NCBI RefSeq assembly: GCF_000421345.1
Contig: NZ_ATWV01000005.1
Span: 1-64,000, forward strand
Direction of reading: 5' to 3'
Source of the DNA: Treponema bryantii NK4A124
Lineage (GTDB): Bacteria > Spirochaetota > Spirochaetia > Treponematales > Treponemataceae
Length of the DNA: 64,000 bases
In this document: positions 8,392 to 17,048 of the stretch, piece by piece
How positions within the stretch are numbered: position 1 is the stretch's first letter
Layout: every line of letters begins with the position of its first letter
The notes under the pieces: model-generated
Told to the model about the DNA's origin: nothing
What the model saw: only the letters and a program-made list of their open reading frames with translations
Databases searched by the model: none
Translations under genes and position numbers: made by a program

Positions 8392-9066
8392 ATGATGAAA
8401 ATTAATATGGTAATTGAAGACTTCTGGAGAAACTTGCTAAGAGAGTATGAGTCAGAAGAAAACTGTTTTTGGGATTCTTCAAATCGCTATGAATATATTT
8501 CTAAAGACTCTGCGATTGATTTTATGGATAACCTTGCTATTGAAAATAATATATCAAGCTTTGGTTTTAATGAGTCATTTGGAAAATTAAAATTCTTTTT
8601 TGACGTAAAAACAGGATGTGAAAGTGGATATGAGATAGCAATTGTCATGAAGCCACATGAAAAAGAATGTTATTATATTCAGTTATATTTATATCTTGTT
8701 TATGAAAAAAGTAAACTTTGTATCTGTGAAAAATCAGGCCTTTTATTGGATATCATAAATAAATTTATTATAAACTTTCAAAAGAATACGCTTCGATTTT
8801 ATTCAGAATTAAGAAAATATCGTAAAAAAGTTCAGAAGATAAAAATGCTGAACGAAATAAATTCTGCAAAAATTGAAAACTGCTTAAAAACCAATTTTAA
8901 GGATGTTCGAGTCACCTGGGATATCAAATGTTATGATACGGGCAGAACCTTCTATCTAAAACTATATTATGATTATGACTGCATTTTTGATGATTTTATC
9001 ACAGATAAAAACTATGAAAGGAAAATCAATAAAATTCATGTGATGACAAGGAGAAAATCATTATGA
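8392..9066 (+). CDS. Hypothetical protein, first gene of a motif-controlled pair
   Basis: 224 aa from the ATG at 8392, chosen because GAGG stands ten bases before it and because the shared promoter motif and hairpin occupy the upstream in-frame sequence. The protein is acidic to neutral, rich in aromatic residues (several Tyr pairs such as ECYYIQLYLYLVYEK), soluble by composition and predicted mixed alpha/beta. I recognise no domain. Its TGA overlaps the ATG of the next gene, so the two are coupled and probably act together. Confidence 0.7.
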   Translation: MMKINMVIEDFWRNLLREYESEENCFWDSSNRYEYISKDSAIDFMDNLAIENNISSFGFNESFGKLKFFFDVKTGCESGYEIAIVMKPHEKECYYIQLYLYLVYEKSKLCICEKSGLLLDIINKFIINFQKNTLRFYSELRKYRKKVQKIKMLNEINSAKIENCLKTNFKDVRVTWDIKCYDTGRTFYLKLYYDYDCIFDDFITDKNYERKINKIHVMTRRKSL

Positions 9067-9611
9067 AAACAATTGAAGAGATAATCAGCAACCTCAACAA
9101 AGAACAAATGCAGTTTGTACTTACAAAACTTGCTGAAAATGATAATTACAATCAAGACATAATCAGAAAATATTCAACCGGCAAAATAATCAGTTATGAT
9201 TACTTACAGAACAAGCTTCTTGAAATTCTTAATAGTGATATTGAATCAGATTTTCATAATTACCCCGAGAATGAAGAAGATGAAAGAGTTTATTCGGGCT
9301 ATAGAATTAATGAAACTCTTCAAAATCTGATAAATGAGATTAAAGAAAACATCAGCGATCCAGAACAGGCAATAGAATTGCTACAACTTTTCTTTAATAC
9401 TGACGAAGCGATTTGTAATAACTGTTTCTTTTATGATAATTCAATAATAAGCACGTATAATGAAGTTGCTCAATTGTTCGTCAAATATGCAGATTCATAT
9501 GAAAATAAAGAAAAATTAAAAGATATTCTTATAGATTTAATAAGTCATGATAAATATGGTTGTCGCCAGGAATTGCAAAAAATCCTGATGTTATACCAGG
9601 ATGCAGCATAA
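9063..9611 (+). CDS. Hypothetical acidic helical protein
   Basis: 182 aa, strongly acidic and mostly helical (TIEEIISNLNKEQMQFVLTKLAENDNYNQ at the start reads as an amphipathic helical repeat). Contains CNNCFF near the middle, a lone CxxC that could bind metal. ATGA overlap with the upstream gene and AAGGAGAAA in its end as RBS. No family recognised. Confidence 0.7.
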   Translation: MKTIEEIISNLNKEQMQFVLTKLAENDNYNQDIIRKYSTGKIISYDYLQNKLLEILNSDIESDFHNYPENEEDERVYSGYRINETLQNLINEIKENISDPEQAIELLQLFFNTDEAICNNCFFYDNSIISTYNEVAQLFVKYADSYENKEKLKDILIDLISHDKYGCRQELQKILMLYQDAA

Positions 9612-9633
9612 AAAGAGAGAAAAGATTTTTCCT

Positions 9634-9668
9634 ATGACCTTAGATGGCATACCCACTGTGTTATCATT
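9634..9668 (+). promoter_or_regulatory. Shared promoter/operator motif, copy 3
   Basis: TGACCTTAGATGGCATACC then CACTGTGTTATCATTT, aligned with the three other copies. It ends 27 bases before the ATG at 9696, with a good RBS between, so transcription must start inside or just after the TATCAT block; this favours that block as the -10 element. Confidence 0.65.
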
Positions 9669-9695
9669 TATTCAGAAAATGACAGGAGATTTTAA

Positions 9696-9929
9696 ATGGG
9701 ATTTGTAAAAGGAATGATTACAGGAGTTCTTGTTGTTGCAGGAGCAGTTGTTGGTGCTGCTGTAGTCAGCGTTATTAAAGATGAGAAAAAAGAGAAAGAG
9801 GAAAATAAGAAGTCTGACGCTCGGGAATCTAAAGCATCTGGAAATGATGGAGAAGTTATATTTCGTGGAATACGAGGCCCAGAAGGCAATATAAACCAGA
9901 AGCCATCTGGAAAAAGTCTTTCATCGTAG
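9696..9929 (+). CDS. Small YtxH-like membrane-anchored protein
   Basis: 77 aa: one N-terminal transmembrane helix rich in Gly/Val/Ala (GMITGVLVVAGAVVGAAVVSVI, about residues 5-26) and a cytoplasmic tail that is first Lys/Glu-rich, then polar. This layout is that of YtxH-like general stress proteins. ACAGGAGA stands 7-14 bases before the ATG. It is the sole gene behind motif copy 3. Function unknown; a role in envelope stress is an inference from the architecture. Confidence 0.75.
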   Translation: MGFVKGMITGVLVVAGAVVGAAVVSVIKDEKKEKEENKKSDARESKASGNDGEVIFRGIRGPEGNINQKPSGKSLSS

Positions 9930-9990
9930 TTATCAAGTATAATTGAAAATTCGCTAATTCGTGGTATAATTTATGGAACGAGAAAGTTAT

Positions 9991-10968
9991 ATGCAGCCAA
10001 AAGAAAAAATTGTTCTCCTACATCGTATAAGCCAAATTGATGATATCATCCGTAGAGGAACTTATCCAAATGCGTCACAACTTGCAAAAGAACTTGGCGT
10101 TAGTTTGCGTACAATAAACCGCGACCTGGATGTAATCCGTGATTATTACTATGCACCGCTCGAATATGACCAGACAAGACGCGGCTGGTATTATAAAGAC
10201 CCTAACTTTTTTATCAAATATATCCAGTTTGAAGAAGGCGAACTTTTCAGCCTTGCACTGTTTGATACTCTACTCTTACAATACAAGAACACACCTCTTG
10301 AAGAAAAACTAAGCTCAATTTTTGAGAAAATCCGGCAGAGTCTTCCTTCAACAGTTACCATCGATTCCCGCTTTTTGGATGGTTCTTTAACTTACATTCC
10401 AGATGCTCTTGCACCAATCAAAAATGAAGTTTTCGATGCAGTCTTTTCCGGCTTAAAGAAAAAACAGACACTTTCTTTTGAATATAAGCCATTACAGAAG
10501 ACAACTTTCATGGAACGAAAAATCAATCCATATCACATAATCTGCCAGAGAGGAAACTGGTACGTAATCGGCCACTGTCATCTGAAAAATGAAATCCGTA
10601 TTTTCAGTTTCTCCAGAATGCAGAATGTCCAGCTCACAAAAGACCGCTTCGAAGTTCCTAAAGACTTCAACGCAAAAGATTACGTTGATAAAACCATGGG
10701 CGTCTGGCTCAGCGCAAAAACAAATTACAAAGTCCGCCTTTTATTCAGTGCAGAAATCGGCACCTTCGCCGCAGAACACATCTGGCACGAAAACCAGACC
10801 GTAAAGCAAAATGAAGACGGCAGCGTAGAAGTCTCGTTTGAAACAACACAGCTGCCGGAAGTAAAGCGTCTTGTTCTTGGACAGGGAAGAACTGTAAAGG
10901 TACTGGAGCCACAGGAACTTATAGATCAGATTCGTGAAGAAGTTAATTACTTAAAAACAATTTATTAA
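9991..10968 (+). CDS. WYL-domain transcriptional regulator (WYL1)
   Basis: 325 aa. N-terminal HTH (about residues 10-55: YPNASQLAKELGVSLRTINRDLDVIRD) followed by a wing and a C-terminal WYL domain (about 160-235, with INPYHIICQRGNWYVIGHC and IRIFSFSRMQNVQLT) and the WCX extension. WYL regulators sense small ligands or nucleic acids and often control defence operons (BrxR/CapW type). An ATG at 9973 is in frame, but a TATAAT ends at 9970, so transcription would start after it; I prefer 9991. Only 20 bp separate it from the four-gene operon downstream, which it probably controls. Related to the WYL genes at 43.6 and 48.2 kb. Confidence 0.88.
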   Translation: MQPKEKIVLLHRISQIDDIIRRGTYPNASQLAKELGVSLRTINRDLDVIRDYYYAPLEYDQTRRGWYYKDPNFFIKYIQFEEGELFSLALFDTLLLQYKNTPLEEKLSSIFEKIRQSLPSTVTIDSRFLDGSLTYIPDALAPIKNEVFDAVFSGLKKKQTLSFEYKPLQKTTFMERKINPYHIICQRGNWYVIGHCHLKNEIRIFSFSRMQNVQLTKDRFEVPKDFNAKDYVDKTMGVWLSAKTNYKVRLLFSAEIGTFAAEHIWHENQTVKQNEDGSVEVSFETTQLPEVKRLVLGQGRTVKVLEPQELIDQIREEVNYLKTIY

Positions 10969-10988
10969 AAGTATTAGGAGGATGTAAC

Positions 10989-12701
10989 ATGGCAAATGAT
11001 ATTGAAAATGACGAAACATCTACTACACAAGATGAAATAAGTTTTGAAGAACTTGAACAGAAATTAAATGATGATTTACAGGAACAATTCTCTGACTTAG
11101 ATTTATTGGAAGAACAAAAAGACAATATTCAAAATCCTGATAAATTAGGAGAGGCTGTATTAAATGTAGTTTGGGAACAGTTTCAAAATCAAATTGGTGT
11201 TCAAGCTGGTAAAGATTTTATACAAGAAAATAGAGGGTTAAATCTTGATTTAAGAACATCTTCTCATATTCAAACTACAGAAAATTTTGCAAACGGTAAA
11301 ATAGCGAGTCATAACGCCTATATAGATTATCAAAAACGTTATGATGATTGGCAAAATAATTTTAATAAAGATCCTAATTATCCATATAACAATAAGAATT
11401 ATCGGTATGATATTAAAAAGCAAGTATGGGAAAAAAAGGATAACAGAAGTAATAAATGGAAAACTGTACTAAAAAATGATGCACGCGCAGATTTTGATAA
11501 TGGTAGACCAACAGGTAGTAATACAAATAACACACAAATGGATCATACAATTTCAGCAGGCGAAATTATCAGAGATCCAGCTGCAAATACTCATTTATCA
11601 AGAGAAGAACAAGTAGCTTTTGCAAATAGTGAAAAAAACTTAAACCTTATGGATTCCGCAGCTAATCAATCTAAAGGTGATAGTACGATGGATGAGTTTT
11701 TGAATTCTGAACGTAATGGTAAGAAACCTGGCGAACGTTTTAATATAGATGAAGACGAATTACGTAAAAAAGACAAGGAAGCTCGTGAAGAATACGAAAA
11801 ACGCAAAAAGGAAGGTGAAGAACGTTCTAAAAAAACAGGAAAAAAATCTCAACGTGAAGAAGCTAAACGTATTGGTAAAGATGTTTTAAGAACTATGATT
11901 CTTCAAATGCTTACTATTCTATTGAAAGAAATAATTGGTAAGTTAATAAATTGGCTTAAACAGAAACAAAAATCTTTACAATCTTTGCTTGATGCATTAA
12001 AAGAAGCTTTAATGAATTTTGTTCATAATCTTAAAAATACATTAAAACAAGTTGGTGATGGTGCTATTACAACAATTGCAACTGCAATTGTTGGCCCTGT
12101 TATTGCTACTGTAAAGAAGATTTGGATTTTCTTAAAGCAAGGTTGGAAATCATTAAAAGAAGCAATTAATTATTTAAAGGATCCTGACAATAAAAATAAA
12201 CCCTTTAGTATAGTTGTGCTTGAAGTTGGAAAAATTATCATGGCAGGTTTAGCAGCTGGTGGAGCAATCGCCTTAGGTGAAGTCATAGAAAAAGGTCTTT
12301 TAGCTGCAGCTCCTTTCTTTGCATTCCAAATTCCATTGCTTGGTTCTTTGGCAAATATTATTGGTATTTTCTTGGGTGGTGTTGTTGCTGGTATTATAGG
12401 TGCACTTGCATTAAATCTTATTGATAAACTTATTGCTAAGAAACAGCTTCAAGAAATAAATGAAAAGAAAGTTGAAAAAGGAAATGAAATCCTTGCTACT
12501 CAGGAAGAACTTAAAAATGTAAAATCTCAACATTTAAATCATAAAAAATCAAGTGCGGCCTTAAATATACAAGAACGACATGAAGATGCTAAAAAGTATA
12601 TTTCTGATACAGTTAAAAAAATTCATGAAAATGATTCGGATACAGATTTTTCAGATATTTTGGAAAATATAGAAAATAAACTTAAAAAATTGGATGATTA
12701 G
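10989..12701 (+). CDS. HNH-like nuclease/membrane fusion protein
   Basis: 570 aa, first gene of the WYL1 operon; AGGAGG six bases before ATG. Three parts are visible. Residues 1-100 are acidic and helical. Residues about 184-235 read QMDHTISAGEI...NLNLMDSAANQSKGD, matching the D-H / N-L...N-x-x-K-G arrangement of HNH (beta-beta-alpha metal) nucleases, with D185-H186 as the candidate catalytic pair. A highly charged helix (about 250-300) follows, and then a hydrophobic region with several membrane helices (about 358-385 and 410-485, Gly/Ala-rich), closed by a charged coiled coil. The nuclease assignment is inference; a pore-forming function for the hydrophobic half is equally possible. I know no described family with this combination. 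Confidence 0.75.
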   Translation: MANDIENDETSTTQDEISFEELEQKLNDDLQEQFSDLDLLEEQKDNIQNPDKLGEAVLNVVWEQFQNQIGVQAGKDFIQENRGLNLDLRTSSHIQTTENFANGKIASHNAYIDYQKRYDDWQNNFNKDPNYPYNNKNYRYDIKKQVWEKKDNRSNKWKTVLKNDARADFDNGRPTGSNTNNTQMDHTISAGEIIRDPAANTHLSREEQVAFANSEKNLNLMDSAANQSKGDSTMDEFLNSERNGKKPGERFNIDEDELRKKDKEAREEYEKRKKEGEERSKKTGKKSQREEAKRIGKDVLRTMILQMLTILLKEIIGKLINWLKQKQKSLQSLLDALKEALMNFVHNLKNTLKQVGDGAITTIATAIVGPVIATVKKIWIFLKQGWKSLKEAINYLKDPDNKNKPFSIVVLEVGKIIMAGLAAGGAIALGEVIEKGLLAAAPFFAFQIPLLGSLANIIGIFLGGVVAGIIGALALNLIDKLIAKKQLQEINEKKVEKGNEILATQEELKNVKSQHLNHKKSSAALNIQERHEDAKKYISDTVKKIHENDSDTDFSDILENIENKLKKLDD

Positions 12702-12703
12702 CG

Positions 12704-13411
12704 ATGAAAAAACAAGTTATTGAAGCTCATAAGTTTGAAGAAGCAAAAAAAAACTTACAGGTATTTTCAGAAAAAACAAAAACTACATACTCAATATCAA
12801 AAGTTAAATCTAATGGTGGTCTTTTTGGTTTAGGTAATCATAAAGTTACAGGAGACGAATTAAATAACATAATAAAGCAGATTCAAGATTATTTAATCAA
12901 AGCAAACGAATGTGCAATGGAAACTATCGATGAGTTTAGCGAAGTTTTTGACACCTTTGATGCTTTGGATAAAGAATATATTCAATCTATATTACTTTCC
13001 ATTGAATCTGCTGAAGTAGCAAATGATAAAGCAGAAAAAGCATTAAAAGGAATAAAAGTTTCATTGTTAGAGCTTTCAAAAATTGTTGATGAACTGAATA
13101 AATTTAAGATTAAACTAGAATCATTGGAGCACTTAGGAAATGTTGATGATTTATATGCTAATTTAGAAAAACTTTCAGATTATGTTAATTCTAATTTAAT
13201 ATTAAAAGACGAATATGAAACAAAAGTTAATGACTTCAATTCATCAATATGCAAAATTAATGAACAGATGGATATTTTATTACAAAAGAGCGAATTTGAA
13301 ACATTTTATAAAAAGAACAAATTACATCGTGTTTTAGCTTATTGCTTTATTGGTGTTACATTTTCGGTTTCATTAGTAGATTTAATTCTGAATATAATTG
13401 GTATTTTTTAA
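12704..13411 (+). CDS. Tail-anchored coiled-coil protein
   Basis: 235 aa. Predicted almost entirely helical with long coiled-coil stretches (about residues 60-200), ending in a single C-terminal transmembrane helix (about 213-233, LAYCFIGVTFSVSLVDLILNIIGIF) and no tail beyond it: a tail-anchored topology with the bulk in the cytoplasm. It begins two bases after the previous stop and its stop codon overlaps the ATG of the AAA+ gene (TAATG). Probably a structural or adaptor partner of the membrane half of the 570-aa protein. No family recognised. Confidence 0.75.
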   Translation: MKKQVIEAHKFEEAKKNLQVFSEKTKTTYSISKVKSNGGLFGLGNHKVTGDELNNIIKQIQDYLIKANECAMETIDEFSEVFDTFDALDKEYIQSILLSIESAEVANDKAEKALKGIKVSLLELSKIVDELNKFKIKLESLEHLGNVDDLYANLEKLSDYVNSNLILKDEYETKVNDFNSSICKINEQMDILLQKSEFETFYKKNKLHRVLAYCFIGVTFSVSLVDLILNIIGIF

Positions 13412-14517
13412 TGGAAAATAAATATAAAGAAACATTATTATCTACAGCCTCTAATTTAGATGCAGTTTCTCATAGCAATGGTAAGATAACAGATTTTTGC
13501 ATAAAAATTGTTGATGATTATGACGAACATTCAATTTTACAATTATTATCATACATCAATTTGCTTTTAGATAATACATCCTTTTCACAGAAAGAAAAAA
13601 CATTAATCAATAATCTTATAAAAGTTTTAAATGAGCAGCTCTGTCTTTTTATTGGTTATGAGAAAGTTTCTAATTTGTCAAAAATAACTTTTACAGAACA
13701 GAATGAAAAATCACTTGAAACTTTGCAAAAGGAATTAGATAGTTTTGTCGGTTTATCAAGTGTAAAGAAAATAATAAATGATTTAATCATATTTCAAAAA
13801 GTACAAAAAATAAGAGAAGATAATGGTTTACCAAAATCAAAAAAAACAATGCATATGGCTTTTATTGGTAATCCAGGTACTGGCAAAACTTCTGTTGCAA
13901 GAATTGTTGGACGAATGTATAAGCAAATAGGTGTTTTATCAAAAGGACATTTTATAGAAGTTTCAAGAACAGATTTAATTGCTGGCTATCAGGGACAAAC
14001 TGCATTAAAAGTAAAGAAGGTAATTCAAGAAGCTAAAGGTGGTGTTCTCTTTATTGATGAAGCTTATAGTTTGACAGAAAATTCAAACAGTGACTCATAT
14101 GGCCGCGAGTGTCTAACAGAGTTAACAAAAGCCCTTGAAGATTATAGAGATGATCTCGTCGTTATTGTTGCTGGCTACAAAGAACCTATGAAACAATTCT
14201 TTGAATCAAATCCTGGATTGAAATCAAGATTTAATGTTTTCTTAGACTTCGATGATTATACAGCTGAAGAATTAGTTCAAATTTTTGAAAAAATTTGTAT
14301 AGACGAGCAATATATAGTTACACCAGCTTTACGTGAAAAGCTTAATATAGTATTTAGGAAGGAATTGTCGAATAATAGTGAAAACTTCTCTAATGGTAGA
14401 TGTGCTAGAAATTATTTCGATAATATTATTATGAATCAAGCAAAAAGATTGAATTCAGCAAAAAAAACTACTGTTGATATGTTAAAAGAGTTATTACCAG
14501 AGGATTTAACTGAATAA
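13411..14517 (+). CDS. CbbX/SpoVK-type AAA+ ATPase
   Basis: 368 aa from ATG 13411, which overlaps the upstream stop codon; the longer reading frame to 13342 runs back into the previous gene and is not used. Walker A is GNPGTGKTS (about residue 150), Walker B GGVLFIDEAYSL (about 210), with the family hallmarks DLIAGYQGQTALKV, the sensor-1 segment LVVIVAGYKEPM and arginine finger GLKSRF. This clade covers Rubisco activase CbbX, SpoVK and EccA of type VII secretion: hexameric remodellers that thread a peptide tail. The N-terminal 120 residues are a helical, operon-specific domain. Probably remodels or gates its membrane neighbours. Confidence 0.92.
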   Translation: MENKYKETLLSTASNLDAVSHSNGKITDFCIKIVDDYDEHSILQLLSYINLLLDNTSFSQKEKTLINNLIKVLNEQLCLFIGYEKVSNLSKITFTEQNEKSLETLQKELDSFVGLSSVKKIINDLIIFQKVQKIREDNGLPKSKKTMHMAFIGNPGTGKTSVARIVGRMYKQIGVLSKGHFIEVSRTDLIAGYQGQTALKVKKVIQEAKGGVLFIDEAYSLTENSNSDSYGRECLTELTKALEDYRDDLVVIVAGYKEPMKQFFESNPGLKSRFNVFLDFDDYTAEELVQIFEKICIDEQYIVTPALREKLNIVFRKELSNNSENFSNGRCARNYFDNIIMNQAKRLNSAKKTTVDMLKELLPEDLTE

Positions 14518-14571
14518 GGATTAAAAGAAAATATAATATTTATATACAATTTATAATCAAAGGAAGAAAAA

Positions 14572-16428
14572 ATGGAAGACTTAATTATTGGATTAGCAGG
14601 TTTGGCAGCAGAATGTGCTCTTGATGGTGTTAAATCATTAGGAGGAAAAATTATGAAATCAATAAAAAAAGAATCTGTTGTTGAAGGTGACTTAACAAAA
14701 GCAAAAAGTATTTTACAAGAACTTAAAAAAATAATAGATAGTGACGTCCATATCGTATCATATAAAGAAGGCTGGTTCATTTTTGATAATTTCTCAATAA
14801 AAGAAGGTTTTTTATTCAATACTGATAATGATGTATATAATTTTTCGATAAAATTACATGATACAAATTCCTTTTACACATTTATCTTCTCTTGGACAGA
14901 TAAGAATAAAACAATGTATGGATTATCGTTGGAAGAATCTGATAAAAAAGGATTAAAATTTGCAGCTATAATTCCAATTAAAAAAAGTTTCCTCGCAAAA
15001 ACATTAGATGTTAATAATCAGTTAGATGTTGTTTCTCAATTATTATGTTTCATCTTTCCCCCACATTCTTCTGAGGTATTTGATAAAAACTCATTAATAA
15101 ACTTTTATACGAAGTTAAATAATGAATGCAGTAATGATGAAATTTCCCTTAAAGTAGAAGAATATCATCAAATATTAAATGAAAAAGCAAATCAAGAAAA
15201 ACTTCAAAAAGAATTAGAATTAAAAGAGAAAGAGGAAAGAAAATCAAAAATTTCAATCAAAGATTGTATTGTAAATTGTGACATGGATTTCATCAAAGAA
15301 AACATCGAAGATGTTAAATTATATAAAGATAAATATGAAAATGATTCTCTTTTATTAGCATATTTATATGGTCAGGATAGAATATTAAATTATTTAATGA
15401 GGTATTGTAAACCTTCATTCAATAAATTTGGTATTGGGTTATTACAGGCAGCATCGGCTAGAAACGATAATAAATTTATTAATAAAAATTTTATTACAGA
15501 AAGCATGCATACTCCTGATGAATGGAAACAAATAAATAATATTATCAAGGAAAAAAACTTTTCTAAATCGTTTGATACAACTGGAAATTTACTAAGTGGG
15601 GTAATGCGAATTGGTTTAGGAGTTACAGAAACCGTTGAAGAACGAATGGAAAGAATTGAGAGAAAAGAAGAAATCGAATTAAATTATGAATCCAAAATTC
15701 AAGAGCGTAAAACACTATTTAAAGAAAAATATAGCAAAGAATATTATAAGAAGCTATATATTGAATCAGAAAACAAAATTCAAAAAATCGATTCAAAAAT
15801 AAAAAATATACGTGACAATGAAGAAAAGCAAATAAGCACTGAAATAGAAAAGTTTTTTAAAAATAAATTTGATGAATATGCCTGTGAATTAGGTCTGGTA
15901 GATTTTAAGAAACCTAAAGATGAGTTTGAGACAACAGCAAGCTATAATGAAAGAATTGAGAAGTCAGTTCTTATTGAAAAAGAAATAAATGAAAAAATTG
16001 ATGAGTTAAGAAAAACTTCTACAGATACAATTAACGAGATTAGGGAATCTATCTCGTGTAAAAACCGGATAGATATTGAACAATTAGAATTAGAACGAAA
16101 TGAGCCTAAAGAATTTATAGATTTTTTTGATAACTATCTATTTATCGATTTATCAAAAAAAGTAAAATTTGAGGATGTGAATCCTATTTCAATCATTGAT
16201 ATCATAAGTAAATATGATGCGGATAATCAGATATTTGATATTATTTTGAAGAGCGGTTCTTCTAAAGAATTTGCATTTAAATTACCAATTCCAATTGAAA
16301 TAGCAAAAGATTTTAAAAACAATCTATCAACGAAGACTATCCATAATTCTGTAAAAAGGAATGAAGATTTCTCCGTGGAAAGAACTTTTTGGATAGAATA
16401 TAACAATGAGACTTTTTATTTAAAATAA
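14572..16428 (+). CDS. Large coiled-coil protein closing the AAA+ operon
   Basis: 618 aa. Residues 1-30 form a Gly/Ala-rich hydrophobic helix (LIIGLAGLAAECALDGVKSLGGKI), perhaps a membrane-association segment. A mixed domain follows to about 190, then a Lys/Glu-rich coiled coil, a short helical-repeat-like part (DCIVNCDMDFIKENI...DSLLLAYLYGQDRILNYLMRY, about 225-285, ankyrin-like in feel), a long second coiled coil (about 350-520) and a C-terminal beta-rich domain. AAAGGAAG precedes the ATG by about nine bases. The 54-bp gap to the ATPase gene contains no terminator. Unknown function; likely sensor or scaffold of the system. Confidence 0.7.
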   Translation: MEDLIIGLAGLAAECALDGVKSLGGKIMKSIKKESVVEGDLTKAKSILQELKKIIDSDVHIVSYKEGWFIFDNFSIKEGFLFNTDNDVYNFSIKLHDTNSFYTFIFSWTDKNKTMYGLSLEESDKKGLKFAAIIPIKKSFLAKTLDVNNQLDVVSQLLCFIFPPHSSEVFDKNSLINFYTKLNNECSNDEISLKVEEYHQILNEKANQEKLQKELELKEKEERKSKISIKDCIVNCDMDFIKENIEDVKLYKDKYENDSLLLAYLYGQDRILNYLMRYCKPSFNKFGIGLLQAASARNDNKFINKNFITESMHTPDEWKQINNIIKEKNFSKSFDTTGNLLSGVMRIGLGVTETVEERMERIERKEEIELNYESKIQERKTLFKEKYSKEYYKKLYIESENKIQKIDSKIKNIRDNEEKQISTEIEKFFKNKFDEYACELGLVDFKKPKDEFETTASYNERIEKSVLIEKEINEKIDELRKTSTDTINEIRESISCKNRIDIEQLELERNEPKEFIDFFDNYLFIDLSKKVKFEDVNPISIIDIISKYDADNQIFDIILKSGSSKEFAFKLPIPIEIAKDFKNNLSTKTIHNSVKRNEDFSVERTFWIEYNNETFYLK

Positions 16429-16446
16429 TTACGCCTTTAATTCTTA

Positions 16447-16497
16447 CCCAAAAGTTGATTACTGTGCTTGTTATTGTACACAGAGTCTACTTTTGGG
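16447..16497 (+). terminator. Long hairpin after the AAA+ operon
   Basis: CCCAAAAGT pairs with ACTTTTGGG, with CTGTG/CACAG inside. The T-run (TCTTTTTTTT) comes only about 14 bases later, so this may be an atypical terminator or an element end. Confidence 0.45.
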
Positions 16498-16527
16498 GAT
16501 ATTATGAAAGTCTTTTTTTTCTAGGGC

Positions 16528-16714
16528 TAAAAATCAGATAGCTCATTATATAATTCTTCATTCCCATTGGAATATGCACGTTTAGCATCTTCTGTTATCA
16601 CGTATTTTGTAGTCAGACTGGATCCTACCCATAGAAGAATTGGAGACAAGCAGTCTGCAATTCTAACAGGAACTGGTCTTGCAATTAGTCTGAACTTATG
16701 ATTCTTTAGATAAG
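16528..16714 (-). pseudogene. Truncated duplicate of the 17786-18217 gene (3' part)
   Basis: 187 bp at 16528-16714 match 17787-17973 with five differences by eye, both on the minus strand. The copy includes the stop codon and about the last 61 codons and then breaks off at GATAAG. The two copies are direct repeats that bracket the DUF3800 cassette. The rest of 16429-17048 holds the fragment, promoter and RNA listed separately. Confidence 0.85.
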
Positions 16715-16891
16715 AGTTATATTTTAAATAAATTGTTATTAAATGATTATAATAACTTATATCAAAACTGTGTTCCTGATAAATATGATTACAGTCGAAT
16801 AGATTATATTGTTTTCAATCCAGAATATGTTGAAGAGATACGACAATTACTAAATAATCATATGGATTATATTTTTTTTTCTGAAGACTAA
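16715..16891 (+). pseudogene. C-terminal fragment of an unknown gene
   Basis: An open frame without a start runs from the duplication breakpoint to a TAA at 16889-16891. It reads SYILNKLLLNDYNN at the beginning and RIDYIVFNPEYVEEIRQLL towards its end, which has normal protein composition. It looks like the 3' end of a gene truncated by the rearrangement that duplicated the neighbouring sequence. The parent gene is not in this window. Confidence 0.5.
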
Positions 16892-16923
16892 AATATGAAT
16901 TCAAATACTGTTACCATTTATAC

Positions 16924-16951
16924 TTGACAATTCCCCCTCATCCTTTATAAT
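16924..16951 (+). promoter_or_regulatory. Consensus sigma-70 promoter of the DUF3800 RNA
   Basis: TTGACA (16924-16929), 16-bp spacer, TATAAT (16946-16951). Both hexamers are perfect. Predicted start near 16958, immediately before the structured RNA; one of the strongest promoters in the window. Confidence 0.85.
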
Positions 16952-16957
16952 AACAAT

Positions 16958-17016
16958 TGGGCTGGTTGAAAAACCTCGGTCCACCGACACGGCGTGGGGA
17001 TCCCGCGCCATATTTT
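16958..17016 (+). ncRNA. DUF3800-associated structured RNA with terminator
   Basis: From the predicted transcription start three hairpins follow: GGTT-GAAA-AACC (16964-16975, a GNRA tetraloop), TCGGT-CC-ACCGA (16976-16987), and GGCGTGGG-GAT-CCCGCGCC (one G-U) closed by ATATTTTTTTT at 17009-17016, an intrinsic terminator. Only read-through reaches the DUF3800 gene, whose RBS (GGAG, 17034) comes after the terminator. From memory, comparative genomics has described a set of structured RNA motifs placed upstream of DUF3800 genes (the DUF3800 RNA motifs) and a similar abiF-associated RNA. Which class this belongs to needs a covariance search. Could be an RNA partner or attenuator. Confidence 0.65.
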
Positions 17017-17048
17017 TTTTAAATGTATAATCTGGAGCATATCTTACC

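Noticed and set aside
13342-13410. Upstream extension of the AAA+ ATPase start
   Set aside because: These codons lie inside the end of the upstream gene and read as a frame-shifted version of its membrane helix; the TAATG overlap at 13411 is the better start.
16447-16497. Long hairpin considered as an insertion-sequence end
   Set aside because: No transposase, no second copy and no target-site duplication; kept as a weak terminator.
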